The notes under the pieces: model-generated
Seen by the model: the letters and a program-made list of their open reading frames with translations, nothing else
The model's database searches: none
What the model was told of the DNA's origin: nothing
Origin: Trueperaceae bacterium
GTDB taxonomy: Bacteria > Deinococcota > Deinococci > Deinococcales > Trueperaceae
Direction of reading: 5' to 3'
DNA length: 8,069 bases
Assembly (NCBI GenBank): GCA_029210865.1
Contig: JARGGE010000112.1
Span: 1 to 8,069, forward strand
Translations under genes and position numbers: made by a program
In this document: positions 1-5,778 of the stretch, piece after piece
Numbering within the stretch: the first letter of the stretch is position 1
Layout of the letters: every line of letters begins with the position of its first letter

Positions 1-322
1 GCTGCGCGACGCCCACCACGAGCTGCGAGGCCGCCAGCGCCGCGACGCCCGGCACCGCCGCGAGCGCGATCGGCCCGAGCGCCATCCCGAGCGTCCCGAC
101 CAGCAGCCAGCGCGTGGGGCCGCCGCGATCCACCCAGCGCCCCGCTACCACGGCGAGCACCACCGGGAAGACGTTCGGCAGCGCCACCAGCACACCGACC
201 GCCGTGGCCCCCAACGCGCGCTCGACGGCGAAGAGCGGCACCAGCGTGCCGAGCATCGAGAGCGCCACCGTCGACGCCCCCATCGCCGCGCAGATCGCCA
301 GGAAGCTCCGGTCGCGGGGCAC
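1..322 (-). CDS. MFS transporter, N-terminal part (runs off left edge)
   Basis: About 107 N-terminal residues of a probable major facilitator superfamily permease are visible; the rest lies beyond position 1. Hydrophobic stretches at residues 7-31, 42-60, 73-90 and from 92 fit TM1-TM4. The loop between TM2 and TM3 reads GRWVDRGGPTR (residues 61-71), which matches MFS motif A (G-x3-D-R-x-G-R-R-like) in position and composition. I place the start at a GTG (322-320) because it gives a short VPRDRS cytoplasmic leader directly before TM1. The frame stays open upstream of it and I see no good Shine-Dalgarno sequence, so the start is uncertain. The gene is divergent from the decaheme cytochrome. MFS proteins move small solutes by proton-coupled antiport or symport; nothing visible tells the substrate. 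Family call is fairly firm, function unknown. Confidence 0.8.
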   Translation of the reverse strand, partial: MPRDRSFLAICAAMGASTVALSMLGTLVPLFAVERALGATAVGVLVALPNVFPVVLAVVAGRWVDRGGPTRWLLVGTLGMALGPIALAAVPGVAALAASQLVVGVAQ

Positions 323-414
323 GGACGAGGGTACCCGGCGCCGCCGCGGCTGCGCGGACCGGCGGGCGTGCGCCCGGACACGGGACCCCGCCCCCTCTGC
401 CCCTGCCCTCGACG

Positions 415-432
415 CGCCCCGACGGCGGGGCG
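415..432. repeat. Short GC hairpin in the divergent spacer
   Basis: CGCCCCG (415-421) and CGGGGCG (426-432) form a perfect 7-bp stem with an ACGG loop. No T-run follows on either strand, so it does not look like a rho-independent terminator. It would lie in the leader of the minus-strand transporter mRNA if that promoter is further upstream. At this GC content it could be chance. Confidence 0.35.
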
Positions 433-546
433 TTCGAGCGACGGGCGCCCAGGCGCCGGACCGCCCCGAGCGCACCCGCCACCGAAGCGCTACATGGACC
501 CTCGGCTCCACGTTTCTCGCGTCACGGACGCTACCGCGATGGGACA

Positions 547-590
547 CTCATCACCCCCTCCTCGTCCGCTCATGCTAGACTCATGGAAAT
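547..590 (+). promoter_or_regulatory. Four 11-bp-phased CTCATG-like direct repeats (possible activator site)
   Basis: CTCATC (547), CTCCTC (558), CTCATG (569) and CTCATG (580) start exactly 11 bp apart. Each is followed by 5 less conserved bases. They span the place where a -35 element would be and run into the -10 region of the cytochrome promoter. Direct repeats at one-helical-turn spacing are how many OmpR/PhoB-type response regulators bind DNA; assigning such a regulator here is inference. Only the 569 and 580 copies are identical over six bases. Confidence 0.35.
573..581 (+). promoter_or_regulatory. Extended -10 promoter element for the cytochrome gene
   Basis: TGCTAGACT reads as an extended -10 (TG-N-TAGACT), with TAGACT at 576-581 against consensus TATAAT. 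No recognisable -35 hexamer sits 16-18 bp upstream, which is typical of extended -10 or activator-dependent promoters. Transcription would be expected to start near 588, leaving a 5' leader of about 50 bases. This is an AT-richer island in otherwise GC-rich DNA. Confidence 0.45.
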
Positions 591-622
591 TCCGCGCTGG
601 CACACAGTGGTCCGCGCGGAGT
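589..622 (+). promoter_or_regulatory. 5'-leader stem-loop just upstream of the cytochrome RBS
   Basis: Bases 589-597 (ATTCCGCGC) pair with 614-622 (GCGCGGAGT) in a 9-bp stem containing one G-U pair and closing a 16-nt loop. If transcription starts near 588, the hairpin is at the very 5' end of the mRNA and finishes two bases before the Shine-Dalgarno sequence. It could stabilise the transcript or affect ribosome access. Pairing is directly visible; the role is inference. Confidence 0.4.
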
Positions 623-624
623 AC

Positions 625-630
625 GGAGGT
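625..630 (+). promoter_or_regulatory. Strong Shine-Dalgarno sequence of the cytochrome gene
   Basis: GGAGGT ends 8 bases before the ATG at 639, ideal spacing. It fixes the start codon of the cytochrome and contrasts with the weak or absent ribosome-binding sites of the other starts visible in this window. Confidence 0.8.
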
Positions 631-638
631 GGCACCGA

Positions 639-2885
639 ATGCGATTCAGATCCTTCCTTCCCGTCCTCGCCGTCGTCGCTGTATTCGGGGTGATGATCGC
701 GTACGACTCCGGCTCCGGGGTCCCGGGCCTCGCGCCGTCGGTCAGCGCCCAGGCGCAGACCACACCCGTCATGGGCTACGACCACCTCGACATCCCGTTC
801 TTCGGGGAGTGGGCGTCGAGCGGCCACGCCGACCTCACCGCCGAAGCCTGGATCCACTGGAACGAAGACGACCCAGCGGTCGTCCCCGCCCGCTGCGCTC
901 AGTGCCACTCCAGCGGTGGGCAACTCGACTTCGTCGGTGCGGACGGCAGCGCCATCGGCTCCATCGAGGCGGAGTCCTTCGAGCCCGCCGTCCTCCAGTG
1001 CACCAACTGCCACAACGACCAGACGCTCGCCAAGACCGACGTGACCATGCCGTCGGGCGTGGTGCTGAGCGACCTCGGCCGCGAGGCCGTCTGCATGGAC
1101 TGCCACCAGGGCCGCGCGTCCGGCGACACCGTCGCCACCGCGATCGAGGATGCCGGCGTCGACCACGACGCGGTCATGGACGGCCAGCGCTTCATCAACA
1201 TCCACTACTACGCCGCCGCGGCCACCCGCTATGGCAGCGAGGCCGGTGGCGGGTTCGAGTACCCGGGCAAGACCTACGAGCCCTTCTTCGAGCACGTCAG
1301 CGACTTCGTCACCTGCCAGAGCTGCCACGACCCGCACTCCCTCGAGCTCGAGGTCGTCGCGTGCGCCACGTGCCACCTGGGCGTCGAGACCGTCGAGGAC
1401 GTCTACGAGATCCGCATGCCCGGCTCGTTCGTCGACTACGACGGCGACGGCAGCACCACGACCGGCATCAAGACCGAGCTCGCGAACCTCGAGCACCTGC
1501 TGCTCGAGACCATGCAGGCCTACGCCCGCGAGGTCGTCGGCACGCCGATCGGCTACAACGGCAACCGCTACCCCTACATCTTCGTCGACGACAACGACGA
1601 CAGCGTGATCGGCGAGGGCGAATCGACCAGCTACGGGAGCTTCACCCCGCGTCTGCTGGCGGCGGCGTACAACTACCAGGTCGCCCACAAGGACCCGGGC
1701 GGCTTCGCGCACAACGCCAAGTACCTGATCCAGCTCATGTACGACAGCATCGAAGACCTGAACGCGGCGATGGGCGACGGTACGATGGCCGCCCTGGTGC
1801 GCCCGGGCGACGAGGTCCTCGCGTCCGCGACCCCCGAGGTCGGCCTGCGAGCCGCCCTCACCGAGCTGCAGATCTCCGGCCACGTGGCCGCGAGCATCCG
1901 CCGCGACGACGCCGGCCACTTCGACGCCACCGCCGAAGCCTGGCGCCACTGGGACGGCGACGGCGCCGTGCCCGCCTCGTGCGCCACCTGCCACGGCGCC
2001 GACGGCCTGCCCTTCGTGCTCGAGCACGGCGTGCAGATCGAGCAACAGGTCGCTCAGGGCATGGCGTGCACCACCTGCCACGTCGCCGAGGACGACTTCA
2101 GCCTGCTCGAGGTCGAGGACGTCACCTTCCCCAGCGGCGCCATCCTGAGCTTCGGCACGTCGGGCGACAACCTCTGCGCCACCTGCCACCAGGGCCGCGC
2201 GTCCACCGGGACCGTCGACGCCCGCATCGGCGGCACCGACGACGACGTCATGGGCGAGGGCCTCGGCTTCGTCAACGTCCACTACTTCTCGGCCGCAGCC
2301 TCGCGCTTCGGCGGGGACGCCATGGGCGGCTACCAGTACGCCGGCAAGGACTACGTCGGCTTCTGGCCGCACGTCGAAGAGGCCGCGACCTGCACCCAGT
2401 GCCACGACCCGCACAACCAGCAGGTCGAGCTCACCACCTGCGCCGACTGCCACGACGGTGCCGCCACGATCGCCGACGTGCGCACCTACCGCATGTTCGA
2501 CGGCGACTTCGACGGCGACGGCGACAGCGACGAGGGTGGCTACTACGAGATCCAGTCGATGATCGAGCAGCTCTACGCAGCGATGCAGGCGTACGCGCTC
2601 GAGACCACCGGGACCGGGGTCGTCTACAGCAGCGCCGCCTACCCGTACTTCTTCGCCGACGGCAACACCAACGGGACGCCGGACGCCGAAGAGGTCAACT
2701 TCGGGAACAAGTACCGGAGCTGGACCCCGCGCCTCCTGCGCGCGGCGTACAACTACCAGTACGCCCAGAAGGACCCGGGCTCGTACGTGCACAACAGCCA
2801 GTACATGATCCAACTGCTGCACGACTCGCTCGAGGACCTCGGCACCGACGTCAGCGCCATGGACCGACCGGACGCCCCCTTCTAG
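639..2885 (+). CDS. Secreted decaheme c-type cytochrome (tandem pentaheme)
   Basis: A 748-residue multiheme cytochrome, presumably moving electrons outside the cytoplasm. Ten CxxCH haem-binding motifs lie at residues 86, 121, 152, 226, 242 and 448, 477, 513, 585, 601. All 20 cysteines fall in these motifs. The two sets of five belong to homologous halves about 360 residues apart. Histidines conserved in both halves, candidate sixth ligands, are H63/H427, H73/H437, H189/H548, H219/H578, H233/H592 and H358/H718. An N-terminal Sec-type signal (hydrophobic core about 7-22, likely cleavage after VSA37) has no lipobox, and no other membrane segment is seen, so a periplasmic or extracellular soluble protein is expected. 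Each half also has acidic calcium-type loops (266-280, 317-328; 623-637, 674-685). It resembles cytochrome c3-like polyhaem proteins; electron donor and acceptor are unknown. A terminator follows, suggesting a monocistronic unit. Confidence 0.93.
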   Translation: MRFRSFLPVLAVVAVFGVMIAYDSGSGVPGLAPSVSAQAQTTPVMGYDHLDIPFFGEWASSGHADLTAEAWIHWNEDDPAVVPARCAQCHSSGGQLDFVGADGSAIGSIEAESFEPAVLQCTNCHNDQTLAKTDVTMPSGVVLSDLGREAVCMDCHQGRASGDTVATAIEDAGVDHDAVMDGQRFINIHYYAAAATRYGSEAGGGFEYPGKTYEPFFEHVSDFVTCQSCHDPHSLELEVVACATCHLGVETVEDVYEIRMPGSFVDYDGDGSTTTGIKTELANLEHLLLETMQAYAREVVGTPIGYNGNRYPYIFVDDNDDSVIGEGESTSYGSFTPRLLAAAYNYQVAHKDPGGFAHNAKYLIQLMYDSIEDLNAAMGDGTMAALVRPGDEVLASATPEVGLRAALTELQISGHVAASIRRDDAGHFDATAEAWRHWDGDGAVPASCATCHGADGLPFVLEHGVQIEQQVAQGMACTTCHVAEDDFSLLEVEDVTFPSGAILSFGTSGDNLCATCHQGRASTGTVDARIGGTDDDVMGEGLGFVNVHYFSAAASRFGGDAMGGYQYAGKDYVGFWPHVEEAATCTQCHDPHNQQVELTTCADCHDGAATIADVRTYRMFDGDFDGDGDSDEGGYYEIQSMIEQLYAAMQAYALETTGTGVVYSSAAYPYFFADGNTNGTPDAEEVNFGNKYRSWTPRLLRAAYNYQYAQKDPGSYVHNSQYMIQLLHDSLEDLGTDVSAMDRPDAPF
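819..1760 (+). repeat. Pentaheme module 1 of the cytochrome (residues 61-374)
   Basis: First copy of the internal duplication. In order it contains the SGH...TAEAWxHW entry motif, five CxxCH sites, the NIHYY segment, the CHDPH motif, a DYDGDG acidic loop, a second EF-hand-like loop, TPRLLAAAYNYQ and a closing HNAKYLIQL...DSIEDL helix. The same order recurs in module 2. A 21-base stretch encoding CHQGRAS is identical in the two copies (from 1101 and from 2184). Confidence 0.85.
1875..2840 (+). repeat. Pentaheme module 2 of the cytochrome (residues 413-734)
   Basis: Second copy, offset by about 356-362 residues from module 1, with matching CxxCH spacing (16 residues between haems 4 and 5 in both). 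Signature segments are AGH...TAEAWRHW, NVHYF, CHDPH, DFDGDGD, ADGNTNGTPDAEE, TPRLLRAAYNYQ and HNSQYMIQL...DSLEDL. It has an extra SGH (H415) ahead of the aligned AGH (H427). Substantial divergence between copies indicates an old duplication. Confidence 0.85.
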
Positions 2886-2912
2886 GCGACCGCCGCCGTC
2901 CCACGCTCCCTC

Positions 2913-2948
2913 CGTGCGGGCCGCCACCTTCGGGTGGCGGTCCGCACG
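2913..2948 (+). terminator. Terminator hairpin after the cytochrome gene
   Basis: Bases 2913-2928 pair with 2933-2948 across a TTCG tetraloop: 16 continuous pairs with one G-U (2920-2941). It begins 27 bases after the cytochrome stop. The U-tract is poor (only GTTGGG follows), so efficiency is uncertain, but a UUCG-capped stem of this length downstream of a stop codon is typical of intrinsic termination or 3'-end protection. It separates the cytochrome from the feo operon. Confidence 0.75.
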
Positions 2949-3018
2949 CCGTTGGGCCCGCGGGACGGATGGAGAGATGTCCCTGGCACCCGACCCAGCC
3001 GGCGCACGACACTCGAGC

Positions 3019-3357
3019 ATGAATTCCGACCGAGCGGCTTGGGAATGTGCGCACGAGCCCACCGCGGCCAGCGAGGCCACGGCGCCGTGCTGCGTGCGCT
3101 GCCCGCTGAGCTCGCTGCAGCGCGGGGCGTGCGCCCGCGTGGTCTCGCTCGCGGGGGCGCCGCGGCTGCGCCGCCGCCTGATGGCGCTGGGCATCCGCCC
3201 GAGCGCCGAGCTCGCCGTCCTCGGCCGCGCGCCCAACCGCGGACCGCTCGAGCTGCGCGCCGGCACGGTGCACCTGATGCTCCGGGAGCACGAGGCGCGC
3301 GACGTCCTGGTCGAACTCGCGGACGCCGAAGGCCGCTATGCCCTGCCCACGCTGTGA
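3019..3357 (+). CDS. feoA: FeoA-domain ferrous iron transport protein with Cys-rich N-terminus
   Basis: FeoA is a small cytoplasmic SH3-like protein that works with FeoB in Fe(II) uptake. From about residue 30 the protein shows the FeoA pattern: LSSLQRG, then a basic segment RRRLMALGIRP (51-61), then beta-rich sequence ending LREHEARDVLVEL. Length is 112 residues against about 75-85 for typical FeoA. The extra N-terminus holds C10, C24, C25 and C28 (C-C-x2-C), plus C38. The start is uncertain: ATG 3019 lacks a clear Shine-Dalgarno, ATG 2977 has GGAG only 2 bases away, and GTG 3094 would begin just before the conserved domain. The last 20 bases overlap feoB, suggesting translational coupling. 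No Fur or DtxR-type box was recognised upstream. Confidence 0.85.
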   Translation: MNSDRAAWECAHEPTAASEATAPCCVRCPLSSLQRGACARVVSLAGAPRLRRRLMALGIRPSAELAVLGRAPNRGPLELRAGTVHLMLREHEARDVLVELADAEGRYALPTL

Positions 3358-5488
3358 CGCCGCGGCCGGGGCCGCGGCGGGATCGCCGGCACCCGGCCCC
3401 TTCCGGCGCTGGTGCCTGGTCGGCACCCCCAACGTCGGCAAGACCAGCCTGATCAACGCGGTCGCCGGCAGCCGCCTCGAGGTCGGCAACTGGACCGGCA
3501 CCACCGTCGAGCTCGCCAGCGCCCACGCCGTCGTCGCCGGCGCCCCGCTGCAGCTCGTCGACCTCCCGGGCGCCTACGCGCTGGGGGGCACCGGCGCCGA
3601 GGAGGACGTCGTCCTGCCGGCCCTGGAGGCCGACCCCGACGCGCTGATCGTCAACGTGGTCGACGCCAACCACCTCGCGCGCGACCTGACCCTCACGCTC
3701 GAGCTCGCCGAGCTCGGCCGCCCCATGGTCGTCGTCCTCAACCTGATCGAGCAGGCGACCGCGCGCGGGCTGACGCTCGACCCGGCCGCCCTCGAGGCGG
3801 CGTTCGGCGCGCCGGTCGTCGCGCTGCGCGACCACCGGCGCCACGGTGCCGACGACTTGGTGGCGGCGGCCACGCGCGCGGCCGTGCCCACGGTGCGGGT
3901 CGCGTACCCGGACGCGGTCGCCGCGGCGGCGAGCGACCTGGTCGCCGCCGGCGCCGCCAGTCGCTGGCATGCGCTCGCGACGCTCACCGACGAGCTCCCC
4001 AGCGCCGCCTTGGCGCACCTCGCCACCGCCGCGACCGGCGGCGCCACGACCGCGGGCGGCGCGGACCACGCGCCCCACGGCGAGCGATGGGCCGCCCTCG
4101 AGCGCGCGCACGCGCGCCTCGCGACCGCCGGCCTCGACCCCTTCCTCGCCGCCGCCGAGGCGCGCCACCGCTCCGCCCACGCGCTCGCCGCCGCCACCGC
4201 CCGCGTCGCGAGCGGCCACGTCGACCCCAGCGAACGCGTCGACCGCTGGCTGCTCCACCCGGTGGTTGGCCCCTTCGCGCTGATCGTCGGCCTGGCGCTC
4301 ACCTTCCACGTCACCTTCGCGCTGTCCGATCCCTGGGTCGGCTTCTTCGGCGTCGTCCAGGAGGTGCTCGCCGGCTGGATCACCGCGCTCGGGCTGCCGG
4401 CGCTCGCCGAGTCGTTCCTCGCCGGCGCGCTCGTCGAAGGGGTCGGCACCGTCGTCGCCTTCGTCCCCGTGCTGTTCGTGCTGTACGTGATCCTGGGGAT
4501 CCTGGAGAACGCCGGGATCCTCGCGCGCGTCGCCTTCCTGGCCGACGGGCTCATGCGCGCCATCGGGCTGCCGGGGCGCGCCGTGCTGCCGATGGTGCTG
4601 TCGATCGGCTGCACGGTGCCCGCGGTCCAGGCGACCCGCACCCTCGAGGAGCCCGGCGACCGGCTGCGGGTCGCGCTCGCCATCCCGTCGATCCCGTGCA
4701 GCGCGCGCCTGCCGGTCTTCGTGCTGCTCGCCGCCGTGTTCGTGCCCGACATCGCCGCCTTCGTCCTCACCGGCCTGTACGTGCTGGGCTTCGCGATCGC
4801 CATCGCCTCGGCCTTCGCCTTCAAGCACCTGCTGCGCACGCCGCCGGGCTCGGGCGCCATGGAGCTGCCCAGCTACCGGTGGCCGCCGCTGCGGCTGGTC
4901 CTGAAGCTCGCCTGGGCGCGCACCCGCGCCTTCCTGCAGGGCGCCACCGGCCCCATCCTGATCGCGGTGGTCGCGGTGTGGGCGCTCCTGTCGATCACGC
5001 TCCCCAGCGGCGTCAGCCTCTTCGAGACCGTCGCCCGCGCGATCGCCCCGGTCTTCGCGCCGCTCGGCATGGACGACTGGCGCGTCGTCGGCGCGCTCAT
5101 CCCGGCCGCGGTGGCCAAGGAGGTCGTGCTCGGCAGCCTCGCGCTCACGCTGCTCGGCGACGTCCCCGGCGTGGCGCTGGGGTTCGGCGAGGGGCTCGCG
5201 GCGCTGGGCGCCGGCCTGAGCGACGCGCTCCACGGCACCCTGACGGCCCTCTGGGGCATCGGCGGCGGCGACCCGATCGACACCGAGCTCGGCGCCGCGC
5301 TGGGCGGTGTCCTCAGCACCGGCGGCGCGGTGGCGCTGATGGTCTTCACGCTGCTCTACATGCCCTGCGTCGCCACCCTCGCGGCGCTCCGCAAGGCCTT
5401 CGGCACCCGCTGGATGCTCTTCTCGATCGGCTACCAGACGACGGTGGCGTACTTGATGGCCTGGCTGGTGTTCCTCGCATGGCCCTGA
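3338..5488 (+). CDS. feoB: Ferrous iron transport GTPase/permease FeoB
   Basis: FeoB is the inner-membrane Fe(II) transporter with a cytoplasmic G domain; 716 residues is normal length. G1 is GTPNVGKTS (29-37), switch I is VGNWTGTT with T56 as the likely G2 threonine, and G3 is DLPG (75-78). G4 is NLIE (134-137) rather than the usual NxxD. A helical linker spans about 175-300. The membrane part starts near V301 (VDRWLLHPVVG) and includes the two Gate motifs, GCTVPA around C425 and CSARLP from C454, both with conserved cysteines. The C-terminus has LLYMPCVATLAALRKAFGT. A CPRC motif (C3, C6) begins the protein. ATG 3338 lies inside feoA, 5 bases after GAAGG; the feoC start overlaps its end by 10 bases. 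The family call is essentially certain; the G4 change is unusual. Confidence 0.95.
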   Translation: MPCPRCDAAAGAAAGSPAPGPFRRWCLVGTPNVGKTSLINAVAGSRLEVGNWTGTTVELASAHAVVAGAPLQLVDLPGAYALGGTGAEEDVVLPALEADPDALIVNVVDANHLARDLTLTLELAELGRPMVVVLNLIEQATARGLTLDPAALEAAFGAPVVALRDHRRHGADDLVAAATRAAVPTVRVAYPDAVAAAASDLVAAGAASRWHALATLTDELPSAALAHLATAATGGATTAGGADHAPHGERWAALERAHARLATAGLDPFLAAAEARHRSAHALAAATARVASGHVDPSERVDRWLLHPVVGPFALIVGLALTFHVTFALSDPWVGFFGVVQEVLAGWITALGLPALAESFLAGALVEGVGTVVAFVPVLFVLYVILGILENAGILARVAFLADGLMRAIGLPGRAVLPMVLSIGCTVPAVQATRTLEEPGDRLRVALAIPSIPCSARLPVFVLLAAVFVPDIAAFVLTGLYVLGFAIAIASAFAFKHLLRTPPGSGAMELPSYRWPPLRLVLKLAWARTRAFLQGATGPILIAVVAVWALLSITLPSGVSLFETVARAIAPVFAPLGMDDWRVVGALIPAAVAKEVVLGSLALTLLGDVPGVALGFGEGLAALGAGLSDALHGTLTALWGIGGGDPIDTELGAALGGVLSTGGAVALMVFTLLYMPCVATLAALRKAFGTRWMLFSIGYQTTVAYLMAWLVFLAWP

Positions 5489-5778
5489 GCTTCGCCGTCC
5501 TCGAAGGGCTGCGCACCCCGACCACGGTCGAGGCGCTGGCCCGACGGCTCGCCGTGCCCGTGCCCCACGTCCGGCGCGAGCTCGACCGCCTCGAGCGCCG
5601 CGGTTACGTGCGTCGGCTCGACGGCGAGACCGGCCCCACGCTCGCCTGCCCCACCACCGCGTGCGGCGCCTGCGCCTTCCGAGGCGCCTGCGGGGTGGCG
5701 CCCGACGTGCGCTGGCAGCGCGCCGACGGCGCCGCCGGCACCGGCGCCAGCGCCACCGTCAGGCCCCCGGCCCCTTGA
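5479..5778 (+). CDS. feoC: FeoC-like winged-helix protein with Fe-S-type Cys cluster
   Basis: A 99-residue protein, third gene of the feo operon, starting at an ATG that overlaps the feoB end by 10 bases. Residues 1-47 form a small winged-helix/helix-turn-helix pattern (VLEGLRTPTTVEALARRL... VRRELDRLERRGYVRRLD). It is followed by four cysteines, C57-x4-C62-x2-C65-x5-C71. Characterised enterobacterial FeoC has the same fold and a CX4CX2CX8C cluster that binds an oxygen-sensitive iron-sulfur cluster and influences FeoB stability; by analogy this one may report iron or oxygen status to FeoB. The Ala/Gly/Pro-rich tail is probably disordered. The 3' end overlaps the convergent amidohydrolase by 20 bp. 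Position, size and Cys spacing together make the call good, although FeoC proteins are weakly conserved. Confidence 0.82.
   Translation: MALSFAVLEGLRTPTTVEALARRLAVPVPHVRRELDRLERRGYVRRLDGETGPTLACPTTACGACAFRGACGVAPDVRWQRADGAAGTGASATVRPPAP

Larger units (their letters stand above)
323..638. other. Divergent intergenic region, transporter / cytochrome
   Basis: These 316 bases lie between two divergently transcribed genes, so they should hold both promoters. The cytochrome-side half (about 545-638) contains recognisable signals, listed separately. The transporter-side half (323-480) is very GC-rich and contains a short perfect hairpin, but I find no convincing -10/-35 pair for the minus strand. 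Open frames crossing this stretch are arginine- and proline-rich GC artefacts and I call no gene here. Confidence 0.6.

Noticed and set aside
2949..3018. A promoter or Fur/DtxR-type box for the feo operon
   Set aside because: TTGGGC at 2952 and the sequence 17 bp downstream match promoter consensus poorly, and no palindromic iron-box sequence was recognised.
368..3022. An 884-codon plus-strand open frame overlapping the cytochrome
   Set aside because: It is dominated by arginine and proline, covers the promoter region, and is out of frame with the real cytochrome.
570..3266. An 898-codon open frame on the minus strand opposite the cytochrome and feoA
   Set aside because: It runs antisense to a gene with ten CxxCH motifs, a signal peptide and a strong RBS. 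Its valine/alanine/aspartate-rich composition is the expected antisense shadow of GC-rich coding DNA.
2882..5233. A 783-codon minus-strand open frame opposite feoA and feoB
   Set aside because: It is low-complexity and rich in Arg, Glu, Gly and Gln with no recognisable domain, and lies antisense to the unambiguous feoB.
3412..5478. The long plus-strand frame that leads in phase into feoC
   Set aside because: Its sequence before 5479 is an out-of-frame arginine-rich reading of feoB; only the part from ATG 5479 has family features.
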